A stretch of DNA of 64,000 bases. It comes from Labedaea rhizosphaerae (GTDB lineage: Bacteria > Actinomycetota > Actinomycetes > Mycobacteriales > Pseudonocardiaceae). Made by a program: the position numbers and the translations under genes. The notes under the pieces were generated by a model. The model was not told the DNA's origin and made no database searches. It was given only the letters and a program-made list of their open reading frames with translations. Positions 1 to 7,395 of the stretch are shown piece by piece. The stretch's first letter is position 1. Every line of letters starts with the position of its first letter. The DNA lies in contig NZ_SNXZ01000007.1 of assembly GCF_004362825.1 (NCBI RefSeq), positions 62,001-126,000 on the forward strand, given 5' to 3'.

Positions 1-2
1 GG

Positions 3-218
3 CTGATCACCGACAACAACGCCACCAGCCAGTTCGCGGTGATCGACCTGGCGACCGGCAAGCAGGTGTCGGTGGTGTCCGGCCTGAACTTCGTGTCGAG
101 CCCCTTCGGCGGCGAGGTCAGCTCCCAGACCGAACGTTCGGCCCAGCTCGACCCGGCCACCCGCACCGGCTGGGTGCCCTCCGCCGATGGGAGGCAGCTG
201 CAGCAGTTCCGGTACTGA
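3..218 (+). CDS. C-terminal fragment of an unidentified protein
   Basis: Only the last 71 codons are inside the window; the reading frame is open from the left edge and stops at TGA 216-218. The visible peptide is hydrophilic, with a stretch reading FAVIDLATGKQV and then FGGEVSSQTERSAQLDPATR, ending LQQFRY. The alternation of short hydrophobic strands and turns would suit the last blade of a beta-propeller or another secreted repeat protein, but this is only an impression. No family can be assigned. A hairpin follows the stop codon directly. Confidence 0.5.
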   Translation: MITDNNATSQFAVIDLATGKQVSVVSGLNFVSSPFGGEVSSQTERSAQLDPATRTGWVPSADGRQLQQFRY

Positions 219-220
219 CC

Positions 221-265
221 CACGCGCACCCGGCGGCGCTCATCGAGCGTCGCCGGGTGCGTGCG
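221..265. terminator. GC-rich hairpin terminator
   Basis: An inverted repeat lies between the end of the partial gene and the kinase gene: arms around 224-236 (CGCACCCGGCG) and 250-264 (CGCCGGGTGCG) with a short loop containing CATCGAG. There is no T-tract, which is usual for actinomycete terminators. It separates the left-hand gene from the kinase gene. Confidence 0.5.
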
Positions 266-356
266 CAAGCCGGTCCAGCTGATCGAACCCTGATCACGGC
301 GTGCGAAGTGTCCCCTGATTGGGTACCTCCTGAAGGACACCCAGAAGGAGGACGCT

Positions 357-1871
357 GTGGCAGCCGCAGGCGATCTGGTCGCGGAGCGCTATCGCCTGCT
401 CGACCGCATCGGCGGTGGCGCCATGAGCGAGGTCTGGCGCGGTCACGACGAAGTGCTGAACCGGGACGTCGCCGTGAAGGAACTGCTGGTGCACGGCGGC
501 ATGACCGAGGCGCAGACGCAGGAGGCCCACGACCGGGCCCTGCGCGAGGCGCGCATCGCCGCCCGGCTGCACCACCCGCACGCCGTGGGCGTCTTCGACG
601 TGGTCGAGCACGCAGGCCGGCCGTGCCTGATCATGGAGTTCCTGTCGGCGCGGACCCTGGCCGACCTGATCGCCGAACACGGCACGCTCCCCGCCGACCA
701 GGTCCGGCGGATCGGCGCCCAGATCGCCGGCGCCCTCGCCGCGGCGCACGCCGCCGGGATCGTGCACCGCGACGTGAAACCCGGCAACGTGCTGATCACC
801 GAGGACGGCACCGCGAAGTTGACCGACTTCGGCATCTCCCGTGCCGTCGGCGACGTCACCCTGACCGCGACCGGCGTGCTCGCCGGCACCCCGGCCTACC
901 TGGCCCCCGAGGTGGCCAAGGGGTCCGAGGCGACCCAGTCCAGCGACGTGTTCTCCCTGGGCGCGACGCTGTACTGCGCGATCGAGGGCGCGCCGCCGTT
1001 CGGGCTCGACGCCAACCCGATCGCCCTGCTGTACCGCATCGCGACCAGCCCGGTGCCCACGCCGAGCCAGGCCGACGGCCTGGGCGACGCCGTGGCCACG
1101 CTGTTGCGCACCGATCCCGACCAGCGCCCCACCGCCCGCGAAGCCGAACGCACCCTGGCCGACGCCGAACCACACCCGCCGGCCGCCGCCGCCACGGCCG
1201 TCACGGCTACCGCTGCCGCCACGCCGACCAGCGCCGGCCCGGCTGCCACTGCTGGCGCGGCTGCCCCGGCTACTGCCGTGACCCGGTCGTCGGCCCCGCG
1301 CCGTCGCCGCGCCGTCCTGGCCGCCCTGGCCGTGGCCGTGCTGCTCATCGCCGGTGTGCTCGTCGCCGTGCTGACCAACGACAACGGCCCGGATCGCGCC
1401 GCCCCGCCCGGCACGAAACCCGCCCCGACGACCACCACCGCGCCACGGTCGACCACGGCCGGCAGCACGACGTCGAAGGCGGGCACGAGCACCACGAGCG
1501 CCCCGTCGAGCGCACCCGCGAAGCCCCCGACGCCGCAGGACGTACCCGCCCAGCTCACCGCGGCGATCGTCGACTACTACCAGCTCGTGCCGGGCAACCT
1601 GGACGTCGCGTGGAACCACATGACGGCCGACTACCAGCAGAACCACGCCGGCGGGAGGAGCGGGTACCAGCGCTTCTGGCAGGCGATCGCGCGCGTCACC
1701 GTGACCGACGTGACACCGTCCCCGCCCCACACCGTCACCGCGACCGTGAACTACTACTACCGCTCCGGGAACGTCGCGGTGGAAAGCACCCGCTTCGGTC
1801 TGGTTCAGGAGAACGGCATGTGGAAGATCGCCAGCTCCACGGTCCTCAGCCACCGCGGCGCCTCGTCGTGA
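357..1871 (+). CDS. Transmembrane serine/threonine protein kinase (PknB type)
   Basis: 504 residues. The N-terminal kinase domain (about 10-270) has the glycine loop GGGAMSEV at 20-26, ATP-binding Lys41 in VAVK, catalytic HRD with Asp139 followed by VKPGN, and DFG at 157-159, so the kinase looks active. A Pro/Ala/Thr-rich linker leads to one membrane segment (about 319-340) after an RRRR stop-transfer patch. Then come a Thr/Ser-rich extracellular stalk and a C-terminal domain of about 110 residues with a SnoaL/NTF2-like look (YYQLVPG, YRSGNVAVES, MWKIASSTV) in place of PASTA repeats. The GTG start at 357 has AAGGAGG just upstream. It probably senses something outside the cell and phosphorylates cytoplasmic targets. 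It ends 15 bp from the convergent secreted-protein gene and has no evident tie to the biosynthetic genes. Confidence 0.92.
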   Translation: MAAAGDLVAERYRLLDRIGGGAMSEVWRGHDEVLNRDVAVKELLVHGGMTEAQTQEAHDRALREARIAARLHHPHAVGVFDVVEHAGRPCLIMEFLSARTLADLIAEHGTLPADQVRRIGAQIAGALAAAHAAGIVHRDVKPGNVLITEDGTAKLTDFGISRAVGDVTLTATGVLAGTPAYLAPEVAKGSEATQSSDVFSLGATLYCAIEGAPPFGLDANPIALLYRIATSPVPTPSQADGLGDAVATLLRTDPDQRPTAREAERTLADAEPHPPAAAATAVTATAAATPTSAGPAATAGAAAPATAVTRSSAPRRRRAVLAALAVAVLLIAGVLVAVLTNDNGPDRAAPPGTKPAPTTTTAPRSTTAGSTTSKAGTSTTSAPSSAPAKPPTPQDVPAQLTAAIVDYYQLVPGNLDVAWNHMTADYQQNHAGGRSGYQRFWQAIARVTVTDVTPSPPHTVTATVNYYYRSGNVAVESTRFGLVQENGMWKIASSTVLSHRGASS

Positions 1872-1886
1872 CGGCTTAGGAACGAC

Positions 1887-3314
1887 TCAGGAGTCGGCGC
1901 CGGGGCGGTCGTCGAACAAGGCGACCCAGCGGCCGTCGAATCCGCCGGCTTCCGGTGCCGCCCAGCCCGCGGGCAGCCACCGGCCCGACTCGACGTGTTC
2001 GCTGCCGATCAGTCCGCCGTCGTGGACGAAGAAGTCGTGCTGGCGCCAGTAGGCGCCCAGCGACGCGGTGTCGCCACTGGCCGTGGCCCGGTTGCTGCCG
2101 TCGGGTGCACGCCCGGCGCCGCCGTAGCCGTCGAAGTCGTCCGAATCCGACGGGGTGTCCTCGTCGCCTTCGGCGGAGTAGTCGCCGAAGAGCCAGCCCT
2201 TGCTGGGGATGCCGGAGCGGCCGTCGGTGCCGGTGCCGTCCTTGGACGCGGTGTAGAAGCGCTGCCGCCCGACCGGCACCAGGGCGGCGCCGGACTCGTC
2301 GGTGATCGGGCTCTCCAGCCAGATGTCCGCGCTGTCGTCGGCTCGCCAGTTGCGGCTCCAGTCCCCGCCGGCCCAGTGCGTGGGGATGATGTCGGCGAGG
2401 TCCTGCAACTCGTAGGCGATCCGCTTGGTCTGACCCCAGTTCACCGTCGTGCCGTTGTCCACGCCGCTGGCCAGCGTGCCCGCCGAGTCGTGGGTGAGCA
2501 CCGTGGCGCCCATCGCCGCGACGGCGTCCGCCGGGGCGAAGACGTAGTGCACCCGGTAGCTCTCGTTCGCGCCGGAGATGTGCACCCGCGCCGGGGCGTC
2601 CGCGGCGCCCGGCACCCCGGCCGGGTCGTCGGTCACGTAGCGCAGCTCGTGGCCGTGCGGGCCGAAGGAGGGGAAGTCCACGTCGCTCTCGTCGGCCTGC
2701 CAGAGCAGCAGGTGGTTGCCCCCGCCGGTGGACCGGAACCGGACCTGACCGGAGGCGAGGTCGGCCGCCGAACGCAGGATGTGTTCCTTGTGGTGGGTGA
2801 TCACCGACGTGGCGTAGGCCTCGCCCGCGCCGCCCGGGGTGCCGGTGACGCCGCGGATGGTGATCTCGACCCGTTCCCAGTCGTGGATCTGGTCGCCGTC
2901 TTTGTCCGCCGCGTTGTACACGTGGTACAGCAGCGTGACCGCGGTCGATCCGTCGATGTCGCGGTATTGCAGCAAGGCGGTGTACAGCGTCGGCCGGATC
3001 TTCCACGTCGCGTACGGGCTGGCCGGGTCGCCCGCCGAGGCCGCGTAGTCGTCGACGTGCAACCAGTTGGTGCGGTTGGTGGAGAAGTCGCCGTCCCGGT
3101 CGAAGTCGAAGTTGGTCAGCCAGTCGCGCCCGGCCTTGCCGTTGTTCTCGTCGCCCTGCTTGAGCAACAGCGGGGCGTAGTACTCGAGGTAGGCACGGCG
3201 TTGGTCGGCGCTGAGGGTCACGCCGTCCGCCTGCGCGGGCAGGGCGGGAGCCACCACGCCGGCCAGCGCCAGCAGCACGGCGGGCAGGAGGAGATTCACC
3301 CGGTATCGACGCAT
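1887..3314 (-). CDS. Secreted protein of unknown function with a signal peptide
   Basis: 475 residues. ATG at 3312-3314 starts MRRYRVNLLLPAVLLALAG, a clear Sec signal peptide with probable cleavage after AQA near residue 30. The mature part is rich in Asp, Trp and His, with YLEYYAPLLLKQGDENNG, YHVYNAADKDGDQIHDWERV and HGHELRYV segments. The HDWERVEITI stretch recalls the GHRHDWE motif of NPP1/necrosis-type proteins and the DWE motif of Vps62-like proteins, but the match is too short for a firm call. The C-terminal third is acidic, which could suit metal binding. The gene is monocistronic and divergent from the nitroreductase. An upstream start would run into the divergent promoter region and lacks a signal sequence, so this start is preferred. 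Confidence 0.75.
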   Translation of the reverse strand: MRRYRVNLLLPAVLLALAGVVAPALPAQADGVTLSADQRRAYLEYYAPLLLKQGDENNGKAGRDWLTNFDFDRDGDFSTNRTNWLHVDDYAASAGDPASPYATWKIRPTLYTALLQYRDIDGSTAVTLLYHVYNAADKDGDQIHDWERVEITIRGVTGTPGGAGEAYATSVITHHKEHILRSAADLASGQVRFRSTGGGNHLLLWQADESDVDFPSFGPHGHELRYVTDDPAGVPGAADAPARVHISGANESYRVHYVFAPADAVAAMGATVLTHDSAGTLASGVDNGTTVNWGQTKRIAYELQDLADIIPTHWAGGDWSRNWRADDSADIWLESPITDESGAALVPVGRQRFYTASKDGTGTDGRSGIPSKGWLFGDYSAEGDEDTPSDSDDFDGYGGAGRAPDGSNRATASGDTASLGAYWRQHDFFVHDGGLIGSEHVESGRWLPAGWAAPEAGGFDGRWVALFDDRPGADS

Positions 3315-3340
3315 CCGGAAAGTCCAGCACACCACCCAGA

Positions 3341-3354
3341 GGGACGAAACGTCC
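3341..3354. promoter_or_regulatory. Candidate DevR/DosR-like box
   Basis: GGGACGAAACGTCC lies in the divergent gap between the secreted-protein gene and the Acg-like nitroreductase gene. It fits the GGGAC-N4-GTCC layout of mycobacterial DosR boxes (consensus core GGGACTWWAGTCCC). The link is inferred from similarity and from the dormancy-type genes that follow. Confidence 0.35.
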
Positions 3355-3498
3355 AAACGGCCGTCAACCGGGAAGGGCGGTTGGGGTAGGGGTCTGCGTG
3401 TGCCCATCGGGCACCGGGAGCAGCAACAGCCCGAGGTCCCGCCCGGTGGTGTCCTTGGGCAGTTCCTGAAGGGGGTGCGCCGGGCGCAGGCTGCTGGT

Positions 3499-4488
3499 GT
3501 GAGGGAAAACCGGGCGTTCGACCAGCAAGATGTCGCGACCATAGCGACGGCGGTGGGCAGGGCGCCGTCGGTGCACAACACGCAACCCTGGCACGTCGAG
3601 TTCGCCGGGCCGGTGGTCACCATCCTGGAACGCACCGATATCGGGCTGCGCAGGCACGATCCGGTCGGCCGGGACCGGCTGATCTCCTGCGGGTCGGCCC
3701 TGACCAATGCCCGGCTCGCGGTGCGCAGGCTCGGTCGCGCCGCCGACACCCAGGCTTTTCCCGACCACGACCGCCGGGACGCCGTCGGCCGGGTCCGCGC
3801 CGGCGACGATGTCCCACCGACTCCCGCGGAACTCGCCCGGTTCCGGGCGATCGCCTTGCGGCACAGCCATCGGCGGCGGTTCGGCCCGCAGCGGCCTGAT
3901 CCCGCGCTCGTGCGTGAACTGCTGGAGGTCCCCGTCGCGGACGGCGTGGGCCTGCTCCACCTGTCCGGTCCCGCGATGCTCGACCCTTTGGCGGCGCTGC
4001 TGTCGGTGGCCGGCCAGGTCATGCGCGGCGACATCGCCTACCAGCAGGAGCTGGACGTCTGGCGGGACTCCACGACCAGCGGTAGCCGTGAGGGCTACCT
4101 GCCCGCGCCCCGCTCGGAACGAGCCCTGCCCTGGGCCGGGCTCGTCGATCGCGACACCGCGATACCACCGAAGTCGGTGCTGCGCGAGCGGTTGGCGGCG
4201 GAAACCCTCGTCCTGGTCACGACGGTGGGCGATGGCCGCAGTGACCACGTCGCCGCGGGCGTGACGCTGCAGGAGGTGTGGCTGGAGTGCGTGGCCCGTG
4301 GTCTGGCCGCGTCCGTGCTCACGCAGCCGCTGCACGTGGTGGACGTGCGGGCCGGGCTGATCGAGCAGCTGGAGTTGACCGGCTACCCGCAGGTCCTGAT
4401 GCGACTGGGCCACCCGCGGTCGGTCGCGCGCAGCAGCGCTCGCAAGGTGCTGACCGACATCGTTCGCTCGCCTCGCACCCACGGGTGA
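3499..4488 (+). CDS. Acg-family nitroreductase-like protein
   Basis: 329 residues from GTG 3499; an ATG at 3400 is in frame but would add a proline/glutamine-rich tail that does not look like a domain. The N-terminus APSVHNTQPWHVEF is the classic flavin-reductase signature of the Acg branch (Mycobacterium Rv2032/Rv3131-like). Later there are an Arg/His-rich segment (RHSHRRRFGP), ETLVLVTTVGDG and AGVTLQEVWLECVARGLAASVLTQ, typical of this nitroreductase fold. Acg proteins are thought to bind FMN, possibly for sequestration rather than catalysis. Rv1733c-like and CBS genes follow, a set that sits in the DosR regulon in mycobacteria, so hypoxia or redox stress control is likely. Confidence 0.8.
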   Translation: MRENRAFDQQDVATIATAVGRAPSVHNTQPWHVEFAGPVVTILERTDIGLRRHDPVGRDRLISCGSALTNARLAVRRLGRAADTQAFPDHDRRDAVGRVRAGDDVPPTPAELARFRAIALRHSHRRRFGPQRPDPALVRELLEVPVADGVGLLHLSGPAMLDPLAALLSVAGQVMRGDIAYQQELDVWRDSTTSGSREGYLPAPRSERALPWAGLVDRDTAIPPKSVLRERLAAETLVLVTTVGDGRSDHVAAGVTLQEVWLECVARGLAASVLTQPLHVVDVRAGLIEQLELTGYPQVLMRLGHPRSVARSSARKVLTDIVRSPRTHG

Positions 4489-4497
4489 CCGCGGGTG

Positions 4498-4517
4498 CTT
4501 TGGTCCCGGGACCAAAG
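4498..4517. promoter_or_regulatory. 20-bp perfect palindrome, candidate DevR/DosR-like operator
   Basis: CTTTGGTCCCGGGACCAAAG is a perfect palindrome 10 bp after the nitroreductase stop and about 90 bp before the Rv1733c-like start. Its halves carry GTCCC/GGGAC, and a further ACCAAAGACCC follows at 4532-4542. It could be a DosR-type operator for the next two genes. A transcription terminator for the preceding gene is the alternative reading. Confidence 0.4.
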
Positions 4518-4608
4518 GTGCTGCGACGTGCACCAAAGACCCTTCGGCGACACCCGTGACAGCGGCGATCGTGGGTGGCACAGCGAACACACGCCCGAGG
4601 AGCAGGCC

Positions 4609-5187
4609 ATGGGGACGATGTCACGGGTAGCGAGGAGCGCGTCGCTGCTGTTCTCGCGCAACCCGTTGACCCGTCCCGGGGATCGGGTGCTGAGCGCCGT
4701 CACCTGGCTGACGGTGGTGATCGCGATCGTGGTGGTGCCGGTCGCCGCGGCGGTGGGCAGCCTGGTGCACGCCCAGCGGGTCGAGTCCGCGCTGGTCGAA
4801 CAGCGGACCCGCCTCCAGGTCCCGGCCACCCTGAGCGAGGACGCGCCCGCGACCGACGACCACAGCGGTGCGTGGTGGCTAGCTCCGGACGGGCGACCGC
4901 ACACCGGCACCATCGAGGTCCCGGCCGGCTTGCACGCCGGTGACACCAAGCAGATCTGGATCGACCGGTCCGGCGCGGCGGTCGGCCCGCCACGAACGCT
5001 GACCTCGGCCGTGGGTGACGCCGTCGCGGTCGTCATGGCGATCCTGACCGGTGTCGTCCTGGTGCTCGCCAGCCTGCGCTGGGTGGTGCGCACGGCCGTG
5101 ACCAGACACGCCCGCCGTTGCTGGGAACGGCAGTGGCTCGAGTTCGAACCCCGCTGGACCGGCCGCAAGGGCTGCGAACCGGCCTGA
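4609..5187 (+). CDS. Rv1733c-family two-pass membrane protein
   Basis: 192 residues from ATG 4609, preceded by GAGGAG. The N-terminal motif FSRNPLTRPGDRV before the first membrane helix (about 30-52) matches the mycobacterial Rv1733c family (FSRNPL...D), as do the intervening extracytoplasmic region of about 85 residues containing TIEVPAGLHAGDTKQIWID and a second helix near 135-162. The C-terminus ends WERQWLEFEPRWTGR, also family-like. Rv1733c is a dormancy-regulon protein of unknown biochemical role. The gene lies between the Acg-like and CBS genes, which supports shared control. It sits 31 bp upstream of the CBS gene and is probably cotranscribed with it. Confidence 0.8.
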   Translation: MGTMSRVARSASLLFSRNPLTRPGDRVLSAVTWLTVVIAIVVVPVAAAVGSLVHAQRVESALVEQRTRLQVPATLSEDAPATDDHSGAWWLAPDGRPHTGTIEVPAGLHAGDTKQIWIDRSGAAVGPPRTLTSAVGDAVAVVMAILTGVVLVLASLRWVVRTAVTRHARRCWERQWLEFEPRWTGRKGCEPA

Positions 5188-5218
5188 CTGACCCACCGCG
5201 AAACCAAGGAGACGAACC

Positions 5219-5830
5219 ATGCGAGCACGCGACGTGATGACCCGCGACGTGGTCAGTGTGCATCCGGCGACCACCGTGAAGCAGGCAGCAAAACTGTTGG
5301 CGGACAACGGGTTCACCGCGCTGCCGGTGGTCGAGGGCGACCAGCTGGTCGGGATCGTGAGCGAGGCCGACCTCGTGCGCGACCGGTTCCCGGTCGACCC
5401 GCGCTACCGCTACGAAACGGTGGATGCGCCGAACCTGCCGGTGCCGCAGCTGGTGCGGGAGGTCATGAGCGCGCCCGCGACCGACATGGGGCCGGGCACC
5501 GACGTGACGGTGCTCGCTCGCGCGATGCTCGACGACAAGCACCGCTTCATGCCCATTGTGGACGGTGGGGCGCTGGTCGGCGTCGTCACGCGACGCGACC
5601 TGATCAAGGTGCTCGCCCGTCCCGACGAGGAGATCGCGCGGGAGGTCACCAGCAAGCTCGAGAGCTACGGCGGGCCGAGCCGCTGGACGGTGGCGGTGCA
5701 CGACGGCGAGGCCGTCGTGCACGACGAGTTCGACGACGCCACCGACCGGCACATCGCGCTGGTGCTGGCCGAAGCCGTTCCGGGCGTCGTGCGGGCGACC
5801 GTGCACAGTGCGCCCGTCGGGCCCGCGTGA
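5219..5830 (+). CDS. Tandem CBS-domain protein with C-terminal BON domain
   Basis: 203 residues. AAGGAG stands upstream of the ATG. CBS1 spans about 7-62 (VHPATTVKQAAKLLADNG, LPVVEGDQLVGIVSEADLVRD). CBS2 spans about 82-138 (MSAPATDMGPGTDV, FMPIVDGGALVGVVTRRDLIK). Residues 148-200 form a BON-like alpha/beta domain (WTVAVHDGEAVVHDEF, PGVVRATV). CBS pairs bind adenine nucleotides and serve as energy sensors; the mycobacterial dormancy regulon contains a CBS protein (Hrp1). It closes the probable stress operon. The exact partner is unknown. Confidence 0.88.
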   Translation: MRARDVMTRDVVSVHPATTVKQAAKLLADNGFTALPVVEGDQLVGIVSEADLVRDRFPVDPRYRYETVDAPNLPVPQLVREVMSAPATDMGPGTDVTVLARAMLDDKHRFMPIVDGGALVGVVTRRDLIKVLARPDEEIAREVTSKLESYGGPSRWTVAVHDGEAVVHDEFDDATDRHIALVLAEAVPGVVRATVHSAPVGPA

Positions 5831-6111
5831 TGACCGCCCACAGGGCCGGCGCGGTCGTCCTGCTCACCACCTGATCGGCGGGTCCTTGGTCCCGTCCATG
5901 GGGGACCGCGGGATCTCCCTGCGCCACTGAAGAGCCCGACACGTGGGCCGCGTACTGTTCGGCGGTCAGGCTCCCGCCGCGCGGATGGACGCTCGATGTT
6001 CCCTGCCCCGTCGAGGATGTTGGCCCGTTGTAAGCCTTCTTGACAGCCGGTGCGCCGCTGCGACGATGAGGCCGCGCCAGTTGGCCGCGATCGGCGCGTC
6101 GAGGAGGTTGC
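5831..6111. other. Intergenic region with candidate operators before the exporter operon
   Basis: This 281-bp stretch has no convincing gene. At 5889-5908 there is GGTCCC-N8-GGGACC, similar to the elements near the dormancy genes. At 5984-6022 there are GATG heptamers (described separately). TTGACAGCCG at 6040-6049 is the same 10-mer found before proB at 19274-19283. It marks the left border of the biosynthetic region. Confidence 0.4.
5984..6022 (+). promoter_or_regulatory. Candidate SARP heptamer repeats before the exporter operon
   Basis: GATGGAC (5984), GATGTTC (5995) and GATGTTG (6016) lie in line with steps of 11 and 21 bp, close to the 11-bp helical spacing of SARP boxes. The same GATG core occurs four times at exact 11-bp spacing at 19136-19175. 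This suggests that the exporter and free adenylation gene belong to the same regulon as the NRPS operon. Confidence 0.35.
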
Positions 6112-7395
6112 GTGTCCGCGAACCCGTCCACCGTGCCCCGCTCGGCCGGTGCCGCCGAACCGCTCCCGCCGCGTCGCAACGAGTGGTTGCTGGTCGCGTT
6201 CACCGGCACCACGAACACCGCCGACGCGGTCATGCGGGTGGCGTTGCCCCTGCTCGTCACCCGGTTCACGACCTCGCCCGCGCTCGTCGCCGCCGTGTCG
6301 ATCATGCTCAGCCTGCCGTGGCTGGTCACCGCGCTGCACATCGGCGTGCTGGTGGACCGGCGCAACCGCCGCTCGCTGATGGCCGGCGCCGAGTTCGCCC
6401 GGATGGTCGCGATCGGCGCCCTCGCCCTCGCCGTGGTGTTCGACATCGGCGGGCTGCCGGTCATCTACGCCGTGGCCCTCGTGCTCGGCGTCGCGGAGGT
6501 GGTCGCACAGCTCAGCGCCGCCTCGATCATCCCGGCCGCCGTGCCGCGCTCGCGCTGGCAGACCGTCAACGCCCGGCTCACCGGCACCGAGTACGTGAGC
6601 TTCAGCTTCGTCGGCGCGCCGATCGGTGGGTTCCTCGTCGCCGCCGGGTTCGCCGTCGCGCTCGGGGCGACCGGGGCCGCGTACCTGATCGGCGCGTTGC
6701 TGTTGACCATGCTGGTCGGCAACTTCACGCCGGCACCGGCCAAGGAACGCCGCCCGGCGCGGGCCGAGATCAAGGAGGGCCTGAGTTTCCTGCTCGGGCA
6801 CCCACTGCTGCGCTCGATGGCGTTGCTGATCACCGTGATGGCCGGCTGCTGGGCGGCCTGGTACGCCCTGATCCCCGTCTACGCCATCGGGCCGCTGCAC
6901 CTCACCGCCCAGCAGTACGGCTTCCTGCTGACCTGCCTCGGCGCCGGTGGCGTGCTCGGCACCGTCCTGGTCGGCCCGGTGAACCGGCTGATCGGCCGCC
7001 GCTGGGCGATGTTCGTCGACATCATCGGCACCGCGTTGATGGTCGGCATCCCCGCCGTGCTGCCGTCGACGCCGGGCAGCGCGTGGGTGATCGGCGCCGC
7101 CGCGTTCGCCGCGGGCATCGGCGGGACGATGTGGACGGTGAACTCGCGCGTCATCACGCAGTCCTTGGTGCCCAACGAGATGCTGGGCCGGTTCAACGCC
7201 GCGAGCAGGTTGATCTCGTGGGGGATGCTGCCGGTCGCGGCGGCCGTCGCGGGCGGGCTGGCGCAGCTGTTCGGCTACCGGATCGCGTTCGGGCTGTTCG
7301 CGGTGCTGTGCCTGCTGCTGGTCTACCTGTTCCTCCGGGTGATCACCCCGGGCATGCTGGACGAGGTGGACGCACCCGCCGAGGAGCCGGCATGA
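6112..7395 (+). CDS. Major facilitator superfamily exporter
   Basis: 427 residues from GTG 6112 with GAGGAGG at 6101-6107. Hydrophobicity suggests about 12 membrane helices. The loop between helices 2 and 3 reads VLVDRRNRRSLM, a good MFS motif A (GxLxDRxxRR). The overall pattern resembles drug and siderophore exporters of the EntS/MFS_3 type. It overlaps the adenylation gene by ATGA, so the two are translationally coupled; this places it in the biosynthetic locus as the likely product exporter or self-resistance pump. The substrate cannot be deduced. Confidence 0.85.
   Translation: MSANPSTVPRSAGAAEPLPPRRNEWLLVAFTGTTNTADAVMRVALPLLVTRFTTSPALVAAVSIMLSLPWLVTALHIGVLVDRRNRRSLMAGAEFARMVAIGALALAVVFDIGGLPVIYAVALVLGVAEVVAQLSAASIIPAAVPRSRWQTVNARLTGTEYVSFSFVGAPIGGFLVAAGFAVALGATGAAYLIGALLLTMLVGNFTPAPAKERRPARAEIKEGLSFLLGHPLLRSMALLITVMAGCWAAWYALIPVYAIGPLHLTAQQYGFLLTCLGAGGVLGTVLVGPVNRLIGRRWAMFVDIIGTALMVGIPAVLPSTPGSAWVIGAAAFAAGIGGTMWTVNSRVITQSLVPNEMLGRFNAASRLISWGMLPVAAAVAGGLAQLFGYRIAFGLFAVLCLLLVYLFLRVITPGMLDEVDAPAEEPA

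Noticed and set aside
3315-4034. Upstream extension of the secreted-protein frame beyond ATG 3314
   Set aside because: It would remove the signal peptide from the N-terminus and overlap the divergent nitroreductase gene.
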